Shown: positions 1 to 11,524, counted from the stretch's first letter. The stretch is DNA of 64,000 nt from Tetranychus cinnabarinus (GCA_022266195.1 WHVY01000003.1:5890001-5954000); one strand, 5' to 3'. Notes: generated by a model not told the origin, from the sequence alone. Made by a program: numbers and translations.

Positions 1-1
1 G

Positions 2-470
2 GTCACTATTTCGGGCGAACCTGAAAATATTGAAAGAGCAAAGGATCATTTACTCGAACTTCAAGATGAATATGTAAGTTTTTTTCAAAAGAAATGTTTA
101 ATTTATCTCAACCAAATCAATCTCGAGGTTTTGGTTGGTTATCTTTGATATTCATTTTAAATTACAATTTTCCTTTTCAATTAATGTTTTATTTAACTTT
201 TAACCTTGTTTTCTTTAGCTTGATGATGTTGTTGAACAATACAGACCTCCTTCGAAGAAAATCGTTGAAGAGGATTACATTCCAAGAGGTGAGAGTCGAG
301 GTTTTTACGTTAAAGGTGGACCTTGGGAACAGCAGCAGCAACAGCAGCAACAAAGCATGCCAGATACAACCAATGCTGAAGAGTTTCCATCAATGCTGGG
401 CAGTGGTGGTGGGTCAGATGCATCTGAATCACCTAAATCTCGTGGATGGGGATCGATATTCAATTGTTAA
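2..470 (+). CDS. HDLBP: Vigilin (multi-KH RNA-binding protein), 3' end only
   Basis: These are the last two coding exons of a gene that begins outside the window. Exon 2-73 reads in frame (VTISGEPENIERAKDHL...) and resembles the end of a KH domain. A GTAAGT donor at 74 and an acceptor at 217-218 lead to exon 219-470. The tail has the features of the vigilin C-terminus: an acidic linker, the motif FYVKGGPW (vertebrate FVVRDAPW), then a DTTNAEEFPS stretch like the vertebrate SSSEEFPSF. A poly-glutamine run (CAG/CAA mix) follows the GGPWE. Vigilin proteins bind mRNA and ribosomes through about 14 KH domains, and the Drosophila orthologue Dp1 is also linked to heterochromatin. Only the extreme C-terminus is visible here. 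An AATAAA poly(A) signal lies at 500-505, 30 bp past the stop. Identification rests on the C-terminal signature and the KH remnant. Confidence 0.8.
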
Positions 471-2640
471 ATCAAATAAACAAATTATTGAAATAAGAAA
501 ATAAATACCATTTATAGCCAATAATAATAATAATAATTTAATCGAATTTAATTTACTCGCAAACTCTTTTCTACTTTCCTCTGGCCTACTCAACTTTCTT
601 CTCCTACGCGACTGTACCAAACGTGTACAGTCAGATATATTTTCCTATTTCTGTATATTTCATTTGTTGCTAAATTTTCATCCTCCACATTTTAAGGGAT
701 GAAAACTTCTAAATTTATCTTTTTAACTTTCTGACGTTATCATCTTTCTCTTGACATACGCAACTTTATTTCAATGGTAAACCCTGTTTAAATGAACGTA
801 GGAGAGAAGAAGAGGAAAAATGAGAAAATTTTATGGCAAGGAAGAAAGAAGGTTGAAAGCGAAGTCAATATATAAATATGTGTGTGTGTGTGTTTGTTTG
901 ATGAGAGAGGCGAAAGAGAAAGAGGAAGATGGGCTCTAAAAGGGAGAGAAATATGATTCTCAGCATCATCAGGGGAAAATTGTCGCATTAGAAAGGAAGA
1001 GAGGAAAAAAATATGTGAGATACAATCGTCTCTTCATTTCTCTCATCTTCATCCTCCACTCATTTAGTTTCTTTTTTTCCTTCTAAGCACAAGATACGGA
1101 TGACCTTTTTGCTTTTATTACATTTGTGCTTTACTATTTCTCATTTGCCAATATCGTTCTCGTCATCATTGCCTTATCTTCAACATTTTGAATTGTTCAT
1201 CTATCCACTTGTACCATTTACTGAAACATTTTTATCAGTTTTGCTTTATATTCTTGTTCTGATGTTTCACTTCTTCACATTAACTTGTTTGATACACCTT
1301 ATAACTATCATCGCCGTCATCATCATAATCATGATTCCACTTGAAATCAAACTGATGAAAAAGGTGATGTTGATAAAGATAAACTGAACACGAAGACGAT
1401 TGTATCGTTATATTGGTAGTGTTTTTGTTGGTGGCTGAATGAGGACATCCTGAGAGTTTAACAGGCAAACAGATAAATTATAACATATCGATTCACACTT
1501 AACTAAACAATTAGCTAATTACTTTGCTCACAGATGTTTGCATAAGTTTAAACATAAGCTTTTTCTTTCCCTTTTCTCACTTCAATGTAACTCTCTTTGT
1601 CTCCTTCTTTCTCTTTTTGTTTTTTTTCCTATCTTTTCCATTCTCTGTTACCGTTTGTAACAATGTGCACTGTTATAAATGATTATGTGGTTTCTTGTTT
1701 TAAAATCAGTTGATCAAATTTTATTAACTAATTGTTTATATTGCTAATTTTGGTTTTTCCTGTTACCACTCTTTTAATCATGTGTTTATCTCTAGTTAAT
1801 TTGGTAATCATCAAATGAAATGAGCAACTTTCTATAATAACATATTGCTTCTTCAACAGTGTTTCAAAGGCATATCCATCAAGATCGCTACATATCGGTT
1901 TCTCATTTCTCATTCAACTCGCCAATCACGGTAAACCATCACTTTGATCATCAAGATTTTTACCTTCTCCTTCAACATCATGTCATCTTGAACGATATAA
2001 ATCATTATCGTAATCGGAACAAGAGGCAAGTTACAAAGTTCGAGTTAAAACGAATTGCTGGCTCAGCAAAAAGTAAAAATTTCTTACACTTGAAGGAAAA
2101 AGAAGAGAGAAAATCATTTGAGTGAGATAGGTGGATGGAAGAAATACGGATAAGAGAGAGAGAGACAGGGAGAGAGACAGTAAAAACGAAGGAAGATGAG
2201 AAGTGAAGATGAGAGAAAGTATAATCGAGTGAGTTTCTTTTAGTTTTTTAAGTAGCATGGCCCACTTATAAACAGACAACCGTTTCCTTCAAGCCTATCA
2301 TCCTCATAACCATAATCAACATAATCATTTACCATCGTCATCAGCATTCTCATTATCTTTCCACCAATATCATCTTACATACAAAGTGAGTCTAGTATAT
2401 ATTTATTATTTATTTTAATTCAAATTAACCATCTTAATCCGTTCATCTTTTTGTGTTTCATAACTTCCATCTAACCCATTCACAGCCATTCCTCTTTCAA
2501 TTTCACCTTTATATCACAAATGGTTCTCTCTATTCTGTTCTCATTCAACATCCACCAACCGCTATGCAAACATTTCTCGACTTTTATCATGTTTACCGTC
2601 ATTGGCATGTTTTACAGTACTGATCATCGCTTACCAGTGC
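471..2640. other. Intergenic region with simple repeats, no gene seen
   Basis: No convincing reading frame. It holds a (TG)n microsatellite at about 879-894, a (GA)n tract at about 2151-2166, and CAT/ATC-rich low-complexity stretches near 1305-1335 and 2295-2360. Together with the DNA to about 3300 it surrounds the mir-8 hairpin and may contain its primary transcript, but I see no transcript boundaries. Confidence 0.5.
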
Positions 2641-2650
2641 AGAGCCATAG

Positions 2651-2719
2651 AGACATCTTACCAGACAGCGTTGGAATGGTTATTTGAAATAATCTAATAC
2701 TGTCAGGTAAAGATGTCTT
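2651..2719 (+). ncRNA. mir-8: mir-8 microRNA precursor (miR-8/miR-200 family)
   Basis: A 69-nt hairpin. The 3' arm at 2695-2717 begins TAATACTGTCAGGTAAAGAT, which as I recall it is the conserved arthropod miR-8-3p. The 5' arm at about 2654-2675 (CATCTTACCAGACAGC...) matches miR-8-5p with a few changes. Nine pairs at the base (AGACATCTT with AAGATGTCT) are followed by ACC/GGT and GACAG/CTGTC. A second stem, GGTTATT with AATAATC (one G-U), closes a 3-nt loop. Seed AATACTG is intact. miR-8 is a conserved bilaterian regulator; in Drosophila it acts on growth, Wnt signalling and innervation. Drosha, the enzyme that would crop this hairpin, lies about 10 kb away on the same strand, which is probably coincidence. 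Confidence 0.93.
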
Positions 2720-3327
2720 AAATAACCTGCCAAATCATCTCTTCATCAAGCACATCACCATTTAACCTGATACAAAAAGAGATAATTGCTCTCTTTTTCT
2801 CAGTAACAAATATTGGTTTAATAATCTGTTTTGGACTTCTATTCATTCTGGAATCGTGGGATCGTTATCCATGTTTTTCAATGAAAAAAAGGTTAAACAT
2901 GTTGAGCAAAGTCTCAATTAACTTCAACTAAAGGTAAGCTTTGATTGATACCCATTGAAATTTGATAAACTAATTTATGAACAAAAAATAAATGATTACC
3001 ATGAAAACATGAACATATTGTATTGGCTAACAAGACTTACCAAATCAAATTAAACTGTGAATCAAAAGTACATACAAATGTATATCAATTATTAACATTA
3101 ACATTTAAACATGTAATACCTAACATAGAAATAACATTTTCTTTCTCCTCCCGCTTTCAGTTTCAATAAAGTCACCCATTTCGATTGAGATGATACAAGG
3201 AAAAAAGAGACTGATGGATTCAAAATGCGATTAATAAATTAGGAATAACTATGAAATGTTGAGGAAATGAGACAAAAGAAATTCTTCTTGATACAAATAG
3301 GACCTTCTAATTTCACAGGGGAACTGA

Positions 3328-3734
3328 CAAGGGAAGTATCCCAAGTGGTACGCTCTTTTTCGATTTTTTTTGGGTTTATATTGTAGAGGATCGAAAATTA
3401 TTAGACACGTATTTTGGCTTTTTTTTCGCCGGTGCGCGGTTCGTGATGTAGAGCCATTTTAAGTCGCGACAGTCAATTCAATGTAAAGCGTATGGAAGTA
3501 ACTCTAAATTTCATTTTAATAAATAAAATGTTTTCTTGCTTGTCAAAATAAATTTTACAGCTACTTTCATACGCTTTACATTGAATTGACTGTCGCGACT
3601 TGAAATGGCTCTACATCACGAACCGCGCACCGGCGAAAAAAAAGCCAAAATACGTGTCTAATAATTTTCGATCCTCTACAATATAAACCCAAAAAAAATC
3701 GAAAAAGAGCGTACCACTTGGGATACTTCCCTTG
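3328..3734. mobile_element. 407-bp foldback / MITE with 176-bp inverted arms
   Basis: The left arm 3328-3503 and right arm 3559-3734 are near-perfect reverse complements, with only a few mismatches in about 176 bp. They are separated by a 55-bp AT-rich spacer. The ends are CAAGGGAAGTATCCC and its complement. Both flanks carry TGA (3325-3327 and 3735-3737), compatible with a 3-bp target duplication, although that could occur by chance. There is no transposase frame, and reading frames inside the arms are by-products of the symmetry. A 3-bp target site would fit PIF/Harbinger-like or CACTA-like mobilisation. The superfamily assignment is inference. Confidence 0.8.
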
Positions 3735-3737
3735 TGA

Positions 3738-5052
3738 GTAAACCATACTGATGGTTTGCCAACAAAGCGATGCAAAACGATGCTCATCCATTTGGTTGCT
3801 ATTCTGAAGAGGAGAACAAAAAAAGCTGAAGACAAAACCATAAGACAGCAAAACCAATGAACCACAAAATGGTGAAAACATAGAAATAAAAACAGAAGAG
3901 GAAAAGATGACTCAAAACTTATACCGGATAACATTTCGAAATTTGACCAAAATGTCTTTTCAAGACTGATGGAGTTGGACGAAACCAACAATAAACTGAC
4001 CTCATTTCTTTACCATTGACAGTCATCACTTCCAACCTCAGAATAGTTTTTACAGAATATCCATTAGATTAGAGTTAACTTGGGTTCAAGCAAACACTCA
4101 ATCAATTCGGGTGCATTTGTTGAACATTTTGAGTCTACAATTAAAATTAGTCCAGCATTGTTTAATCAATGACTGTTTTACCAACAAAGATAAAACATTG
4201 TCAATGAAGGTTCATTTTCAAAGCTGTATACTGCTGTTTACATCACAAGCATGGTTGGCATATGTGTTTACTCGCATTGCTGTGTTGGGCTAAAAATATT
4301 TCAGTCTTGGCCTGAACAGTTACAAAAATGTGTCTTTCTCTTCTCTTCTCATCTTTTTCTCCTCTCTTTTTCTCATCTTTCTCCTGCTCTTCTCTCTCTT
4401 CCATCTAATTAGCTTTAATGGATGAAGATCGGAAGCTATCTCACACACATGTGGCTCCCTACAAACCGATGTATAAGGTCACTTCCGTTTTGTATAACAT
4501 TCTGTAATTGTTTTGCTATTTTGGGTTAATTGATTCTGTGAAATTTTGTTGTAACTCAGACTAATTAATCTTTCAATCAATATTTATCATGATGCACACT
4601 TATTGGTATAATTTGAGACAACCTTGATTTAATAAATCTCTTCACAATTTCTTAGTGTTACAAGATATTCTGATACAATATCATTGACCAGATCTCGTAA
4701 ACACGTTAATTGTTTACGTTTTGCTTTCATTTTATTAATAACTGATCTTTACTTGTATTAGTATTTAGTTCATTATTTTATATTTGCTGGCGCGATAAAA
4801 AGTTGCATTTGATTCGCAAATATTATAATAAAATGATTGATTTGGATCTGGAAAATGAGTAAAAAATGTTTCAGCTTTGAATTAGGCAAAAGTTTGTTTT
4901 TGAAAATTTTGAATTTTGACTTTTATTTCAATAAATTATTAATAAATTAAGTTATGTATAAATGTCAATTTGATTTATAAAACTATCGCTTGAATTGGAT
5001 ATGCTTCAACAGCTTCAATACAAGCGAAACACCATTAATTATTCAAGCTTTG
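3738..5052. other. Intergenic region, no gene seen
   Basis: A polypyrimidine tract (mostly CTT/CTC) spans about 4327-4406. On the minus strand an AATAAA signal (TTTATT at 4922-4927) probably ends the mucin-like transcript about 125 bp after its stop. Otherwise AT-rich with no supportable feature. Confidence 0.45.
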
Positions 5053-6102
5053 TTAATAACTGGAAATGGTGTTTACTTCATCAACCTTATCCTCTACGAC
5101 TATGGGATTGTTTGATGTCGTCTCACTAATTTCAATTGCTGCAGTTGTTGCGATTGATGAAGGTGTTGAGGGTGAAGATGATAATGGTGATGATGAAGTT
5201 GGTGGAGATGGAGATGATTCTGTTGAGGTTGACGATGTTACTGTGGACTCTGATGGTTTTGATGATAAAGGCGAGGAGAAGGTTGATGATACAGGTGATG
5301 AAGATGGCGGTATCGATACTGGTGTTGTTGATGGTAATATCGAAACAGCTTTAACTGTAGTAGTCGTAGTGCTACTGGATGTTGAGGGATTGGGTTTGGT
5401 AGTTGAACCATCAGCAGGAGTGTCATCTAATGGTACATCACTACCACTGACCAAGGCATCAGAAATATGATCAGTCAACTCATTAACTTGGGAAGCAATG
5501 TTGGTTAACGCAGCAACTCCTATCAACCGATTTTGAAGAAGAGACAAATTATTTTTCAATTGATGGATATGTTTCAACATTGGTTTCAACATTGCAGTGT
5601 ATGTGAACCGACGACTGGAAGTGAAGTTAGCTATAGCCGATGAAACATGAACTTCCAATGAATCCAAGTCCTCGAGTACATGAGTAAACTTTTGATCTGA
5701 TGATGGAGGAACCACAATCTTTATTGGAGGAACAGGGCCGTACATTGGGACGGAAACTGGCGATGCTGTGCTTGGTGGTAAAGTTACACTAGTCTCGTTG
5801 TTAGTCTGATCAACATCAGTGTAGTTACTGGAATCAATATTTCCACTGTATCCGCTAGCTGATTGTGACCCATCCAAGGTTTGATAATCTAAATCATCAT
5901 AACTTTTCAATGAACAGGCAACAGCATTGGTTAAACACAGGTCAACATCTCGATTGATGGAGGCTAAAATTTGGTTTGCCTTGGAAATTGATTGTCGAGT
6001 TGTATCAAGATCACTTTCAATCTCCCCATACAATGGAGTCGAGTTGGCCAATCCAATGGTTAAACTGACAAGTACAGATGACACTAAAGTAAATTGATAC
6101 AT
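5053..6102 (-). CDS. Secreted Ser/Thr-rich mucin-like protein, intronless
   Basis: A single-exon 349-residue protein starting at the ATG at 6102-6100. Residues 1 to about 21 (MYQFTLVSSVLVSLTIGLANS) form a signal peptide. Residues 25-215 are a mostly helical, non-repetitive region with a Cys pair (LCLTNAVACS) and several N-x-S/T sequons. From about residue 225 the chain is almost pure Ser/Thr/Pro, which is typical of O-glycosylated mucins, and it ends with a short acidic tail. There is no transmembrane segment after the signal, so it is probably extracellular. A TATA-like element lies about 60 bp upstream of the ATG on the minus strand (near 6158-6167). I do not recognise the family. A cuticle, gut-lining, salivary or silk-associated role is possible but not shown. 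Confidence 0.75.
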   Translation of the reverse strand: MYQFTLVSSVLVSLTIGLANSTPLYGEIESDLDTTRQSISKANQILASINRDVDLCLTNAVACSLKSYDDLDYQTLDGSQSASGYSGNIDSSNYTDVDQTNNETSVTLPPSTASPVSVPMYGPVPPIKIVVPPSSDQKFTHVLEDLDSLEVHVSSAIANFTSSRRFTYTAMLKPMLKHIHQLKNNLSLLQNRLIGVAALTNIASQVNELTDHISDALVSGSDVPLDDTPADGSTTKPNPSTSSSTTTTTVKAVSILPSTTPVSIPPSSSPVSSTFSSPLSSKPSESTVTSSTSTESSPSPPTSSSPLSSSPSTPSSIATTAAIEISETTSNNPIVVEDKVDEVNTISSY

Positions 6103-8569
6103 ATTGGTAACAAAAAATTGTAATCAATCAATCAACAGTTGCCCACCAAATGATACCAAATATAAACCAAGCAGCCAGTTATATTGTGCTGGATCCCCTG
6201 GAAAAGGGTAAATGTAAGAAAGCATAAGAGCAAACTGGACTTTATAAGGCAATCCAAATAAATAGCACATTGTTAATTGTTGTCCTCACTGTTGTTACCA
6301 TTGACTTGATTAACATGGTACACAAACAGGTACAGTTAATGATAAATAAATTCCGGATTGATTAAAACAAGGTTAAAATAAGAGGAGACAAAAAAAGAGC
6401 TGGTTGACCTTTTTTCCCCTATTTAGATCATCAACATTGACTGTTGAGTTTAACCGCGAGGAGACTTGTTATTCCGGTGTGAATGAGATCGTTTAGGATT
6501 CAATTAATTTGAATCCCGTAAATATCAAAGTAAATGATACATGAAAAAAAATCTAAATGATCTTGAATACCTTATTATTACCGGAATTAAAGTAACAACC
6601 AAGATGAGAACCATTTAATGAAACATTTGATGACCACAGAGCCTAAAATTAAAAGCAAACTTGCCTCTCTATCACAATCCATTAGGATATTTTTGAATAA
6701 TGATCATCATTGAAACTTAATTAGTTGAACATCAATAATCATGTTTTTTGCGTGTGTGCTGATGTATTTGTACTTAGTTGTATGCAAATGAAATGAGTTC
6801 CTAGCAGTGAAACAATTAGAGGTAAAGTGCAAAAATTTAATCAGTAAAGGTTAAGTTTGGGTTACAGGAATCAAGTTGATCAAGGATGGCATTAATAACA
6901 ACATAAATACGTTAATATTAACATGATGATTGGGTTGTTAGAGGTTTTAGTTGGGATTGGGTTTTGCCTTTAATTTCTTGGTTTAAATCCAAATTGTGGG
7001 ATAAGCGTTTCTTTATCGTCATCTGTAATGTTGATTATCCTTGTGTCTTTCAATTGGACCATGAATATCGAGAGCTTTGCTACATTGCCTTGAAGTTGAT
7101 TGCACACAACTCGTAATTTCAAGTTGATAATACTTGACTTGATAATCAATCCCTGAAGATTAACAATTAGCCTAAATATGATTTACAGAGAGAAGGGGAA
7201 AATCAGGTTGATTAGGAAGACACAGATTACATAAAGAATGAGCAAATTGACACTTTCATTGAATAATCGGTTTAAAGTTGAACGCATTTGGCAGCATTTC
7301 ATGTTTCAATTATGGTAACATTGATTATTATTGATTGATTTTCAAGCCAAAATTATAAAATATTTTCAACAGCTTGGCTAACAAATCATATTAATCATGA
7401 TGATTAGCGCAAATTTGGTGGCAAAACAACAATAAATCAGTGCTTTATTTAGTGAAAACATTATCAATAATGAGATGGTTTGTGTTTGCTTGATTAATAA
7501 TGATTTATGAACAATATTTTAAATGATGATTTGGGTTAATATTTTCAAGATCATCAACATTGGCTACTTTCAATTACACTTGCTTTGAATGAAATAGATT
7601 GAATCTTTTGAACAAATAATGTCTCATTTTATTTATAATACTGAATAATAAAGAAGAGAACAGAGTTTTGGGCAATGATAATTTGTATCAAGTAAAGCTA
7701 ATTGTAACATATTAGATTTTTATACAGAGATAACAACAATTAACAGGAAAACCAATAAAATTAGAAATTAAATAACGGTAGTTTCATGTATTGACTTTTT
7801 CAATGTTGAAGTGTTCCGTTTAATCAATGATGATTAACTTTCTTCTCGACAACTCAATGATTTGTTTCTTTGGTCTTTGGGTTTGGGTTATCAGTCAGAT
7901 TGAAATCTTGAGTCTTGAGGTTTAGATGATGTGAGGGAAGACAAGAGATTGGGTAACACTTCGCAAGATTCACTGGAAGATGCAGAGGAAAACATCTTTT
8001 GAATAAGGAGTGGTGAAGAAAAGCTGAATAAATCTAAAATTAAAAGGCAATGTTGAGTGAAATTTGTCCCTTTTTTTGGCTAACTTGCAAGGTATAAATA
8101 AATTTAAACCAAACTAATGGTTAAACCAAGATTGGCTTGAAGGGTGACTGAGGATAAGATTGAGAAGATATCATTCGTCAGTCCATGAGAAGCACTGTGA
8201 AAGATGTTAACAGTATTTTTGGTTGAGACCAGATGAAAAGGACCCAAAGGAAGGCGTAAAAAGAGCAACTATTTGTAGATAATTGAAGGAGGCTTAAGTG
8301 TAATTTATCATTACTGATGGTGATTACCATGAAAATCAGCTTTTATCTCATAACCTCTTCTATGGATGAAATCTTTCAACTCGCTATTCCTGGTGTGTGT
8401 TTGGTAAAGATAAAACAAGAGGATTGAGGGAAACAAATAAATTGTAGTCACCAGAGTAAAGGTGCAACAGATTTTTCTTCAATGAATAAACTTGAACTTG
8501 TTTCAATGGTTGTTAAGCAGGCAAGAGCAAAAAAATTGGCAGAGATGATTTAAAAAGATGACAATTGTA
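6103..8569. other. Intergenic region, no gene seen
   Basis: About 2.5 kb of AT-rich DNA. Apart from the TATA-like sequence (minus strand, about 6158-6167) near the mucin-like gene, I find no frame, RNA fold or repeat I can support. Confidence 0.4.
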
Positions 8570-8881
8570 TTAATTTAACAACTCTTTGGTTGCATACATT
8601 CCTTTGAGATAGCATTGTTGACAGTACAACTTATCTTCATGGCGAGATGCTTTACCAGTAGCTAGACGAGTGCCACATGCCTCTGGAAAAGGGTTAAAAA
8701 TAATGGATTGAGATTAATTTCAACATGGAAATTCAACAATTTTCAAAGCATCAGCATTAAAAAAATAGCTCAGTCTAAACTTACCACATTTGAAGCAGGT
8801 TTTGTGCCATTTCAATGGACCAGCGGACATTTCCTCAGCAGCATAAACAGTTTTACCACACTTTGGACATTTGGCAGACAT
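8570..8881 (-). CDS. Single-LIM-domain CRIP-like protein
   Basis: Two exons, 8881-8785 and 8682-8570, with a 102-bp GT-AG intron between them, encode 69 residues. The gene is too short and too split to appear as one frame. The protein is a single LIM domain: C5-x2-C8, 17 residues, H26-x2-C29-x2-C32-x2-C35, 17 residues, C53-x2-C56. All eight zinc ligands of the two finger modules are present. Splicing joins TGTG to AGGC and gives C-E-A-C, exactly the spacing needed. Length and the N-terminal CPKCGKTVYAAEE match cysteine-rich intestinal protein and the first LIM of muscle LIM proteins. These are small zinc-binding scaffolds linked to actin and muscle differentiation. A good TATA box lies upstream at 9003-9012, and a CANNTG E-box (CAACTG) lies just downstream of it. 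Confidence 0.85.
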
Positions 8882-9002
8882 GATGACCAATTTGATGGAA
8901 TAGAGAAGTGTTTAAATAACAAATTGAATTTAGTCGAAAGGGTAAATTAAAACTGTAGAAATGGTAAAATTGGTTAACTATTTATTTACAACAGCAACTG
9001 GC

Positions 9003-9012
9003 TTTATATAAA
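9003..9012 (-). promoter_or_regulatory. TATA box of the CRIP-like LIM gene
   Basis: On the minus strand the sequence reads TTTATATAAAG, about 120 nt upstream of the ATG at 8881. Initiation about 30 nt downstream would leave a 90-nt leader. The E-box CAACTG at about 8995-9000 sits in the same promoter, which would fit muscle expression. That is inference only. Confidence 0.5.
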
Positions 9013-9013
9013 T

Positions 9014-10745
9014 TGATAGGTTACCAGAGCTTGAGTTTATTATGAATTAGGAAAAGATTTGATTCTCTCTCTTATACATCACTCATGGTACAGTGTCAGT
9101 GGTTATTTTTGGCAAAACCAGCTACACAATCGTGAATCTGCACTCCGCTCTCATTGATTCAACCTCAAAATAAGAAGTATCATAATTGTTTCCATCTTGT
9201 AATATCATATGAAACCAGCATTAATATACCTTCGATTTATGGGAAGCAGAAAAGGCTACAGCCATTACAAGCCTTGTGCTCATGGTGTTACTGGTGCAAA
9301 TTGTTTTCCCTCTTTTCCCTTTGCTTTTTTACATTCACTTTCCAAAGGAGAGATGAAGATGAGTAAACTGATGAATTGGTGTTGACTTGCCATAAAAACA
9401 ACAAACTGACGTAATTTCATTTTAAAATAAGTAAAGTAAATCAAATCGCAACCTCTTCAAATGTTTCCTCCAGACCTTCAAAGGTGTTATTCATTTTCTT
9501 GCTTCCTAATCGTCTTGACATTTCATTTTCCTTGTTTTCCCCTCACATTTTCAGCTTGAAATCTTTGCACTTGGTGTTATTTTCATGTCAAAGTATTACT
9601 TTTTGCACTTTATACAGTAAGCCCAAGAAAGCTGACAAAGGGATAATGTGTGAAGCAAAACAGGAATCAGAGTTGGACAAGTTTGGCATCACTCTCGGAG
9701 GAACCCTCAATTACTGAGACTGAAATTGTATATTTGAATGGCAATCACAGAGATTTGATCATTTTTCAAGCTAATAAGATGCGAAAAACGAAAACAAATT
9801 GATGTATCGATCTTGAGCCTTCTTCCAAAAACGATACTGGGTTCAGTATTTATCAAAATCTTATCCAATTTTTGTTACATTCTGAGTGAAATCCATCTTT
9901 CCATTGATTAATATCTCAGTGAATTGACTGCATCAAGTATTCATTGTTTTGAAAGCATTTAATTAAGTTATTTTTACTGTCATTAATCATGAATAATGAG
10001 GAAAGTGTTATTATTTTGTTTAAAAAAACTGTTGATACTTGGTTACACCTATTTTACTCGCATTCACTAATAACCCTAATTTTATTTGCGTTGCGGTAGG
10101 CCTGATCGATGGATGCTGCTGTAAACATGTTTACTTGTTTATCTGCATAAAGTATCATTACTAACATGTACTAACGGTTACAATCGTTTGAAACAACAGC
10201 AAAATGCTGGTTCGGGAAGCGTAGATTCAGAACGAGGAAGATGGTGTTTAAGATAATGAGTTGTATTTCATAATATCAATAGCTAATTGTTATCTGTTTT
10301 AAGTTAAATTGTTTAATTCAACTTGAAAAGCGTATGAGCTGGTAATGGAAGAGCGTTGATCTTATTTGATTATTCAACGTTTATCAAAAGTAAGATGGAA
10401 ATTTATTTTGCTCCCAATTTTTGCCAGTCCGGTGATCAACATGTAAATCATAATCAACAATCTCATCAAGTGAATGGTGATTGTGATATTTAACAGTTAC
10501 AGTAATTTTTGCTTTCATTTCTTAAATTTTTAATTGTTCCCTCTAAAAAAAGCCTCAATAAGTGAAAATGAGTAAAGCTCAGGTTTATCGGCCATCATCA
10601 CCATCAAGTGAAAAAGGGTGATTATATTGTTGAATTTTTAATGGCCGTGAAACATCAGGTACTAACATGCAACAACACCAACTACCAAGACGAAGTAACC
10701 AACAATTAAGACCAGATAAAAGGTAAATTTGTAGAGACGATTTCA
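9014..10745. other. Intergenic region, no gene seen
   Basis: About 1.7 kb with short frames that lack a plausible ATG or a recognisable protein. No repeat or RNA fold supported. Confidence 0.4.
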
Positions 10746-10753
10746 TATATAAA
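10746..10753 (+). promoter_or_regulatory. TATA box of the small secreted peptide gene
   Basis: A perfect TATATAAA about 100 bp upstream of the ATG at 10853. This is consistent with a focused, highly expressed tissue-specific promoter and a leader of about 70 nt. Confidence 0.55.
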
Positions 10754-10852
10754 CAGATTGTTTACTTCTCAAACTGCATCATTTCAACTTGAATCTTTCC
10801 AACTGTCATTTGTTTACTTCTTTTGTTTTTTCACTTCTTCATCAACAACAAC

Positions 10853-11089
10853 ATGTTTTTCAATGTAAAAATGCTTCTTTTGGCCATCTTCTTGTGTGTC
10901 CAAATCATGGTTATAAGTGCTGGTAAAGACAAGGATGGTGATACAATCATCATGAGCGATTCTGGTGACATTATCTGGAAAGAAGAAGGTAAAGGTGGAA
11001 AGAAAGGAGGTGATACCATTGTGATGAAGGGTCGTCGTAAACGAGAAATTTTGTTACCTGTTATCCGTGCCAACCAGGATGACCAATAA
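10853..11089 (+). CDS. Small secreted peptide precursor with furin-type site
   Basis: A single-exon frame of 78 residues from the ATG at 10853. The frame stays open upstream to a TTG, but that start is not credible in an animal. Residues 1 to about 24 are a hydrophobic signal peptide ending VISAG. The mature part is rich in Lys, Gly and Asp and holds two copies of a short motif, GDTIIM and GDTIVM, about 26 residues apart. Then comes a tetrabasic R-R-K-R, a furin/prohormone-convertase consensus, which would release a 14-residue C-terminal peptide, EILLPVIRANQDDQ. There are no cysteines in the mature part. A TATA box lies upstream and an AATAAA signal at 11312-11317. The family is not recognised. 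It could be a neuropeptide-like precursor, a gland or salivary peptide, or a cuticle peptide. Confidence 0.75.
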   Translation: MFFNVKMLLLAIFLCVQIMVISAGKDKDGDTIIMSDSGDIIWKEEGKGGKKGGDTIVMKGRRKREILLPVIRANQDDQ

Positions 11090-11524
11090 TCTGGTAAATT
11101 GGTGGATTAATATTGTTATTGAGGTGACTATCCGTATATCCCGTCCTCATCTCAATCTACATCGCCAAATCCTTTTTTCATTTTTGATTTTTCTATTTTT
11201 TACCATTTTTTATTGGAAATCATTTGTTTTGTTTATTTCTTCAAAAGTGTCAATATGTAGAAGAAATAGCTCATGAGATTGAAACGTAAAACATTTCAAG
11301 AAATTGAATTCAATAAACAAAGCAATATGATGTATGACAATCTTGAATAGTAGTGAATTTTTCACATTTTCAATGTAATAATTAACTATTTTAATTCCAA
11401 AATCAATAAATGAATTGTATATATTACATACACTTGGACATTTGAATTTATTAAAACCACTTCAGGTTAATTCATAGATCTGAATAACGGTTACAATAAT
11501 GATAAGTAAAATATTACAAAAGGC

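Noticed and set aside
3576..3991. Overlapping minus-strand reading frames of 101 and 126 codons
   Set aside because: They lie largely within the right arm of the foldback element and its flank, with no recognisable protein or consistent start. Products of the inverted repeat, not genes.
5066..5470. Acidic plus-strand frame opposite the mucin-like gene
   Set aside because: Antisense shadow of the Ser/Thr-rich tail (TCA/ACC codons read backwards as Asp/Glu/Val/Gly).
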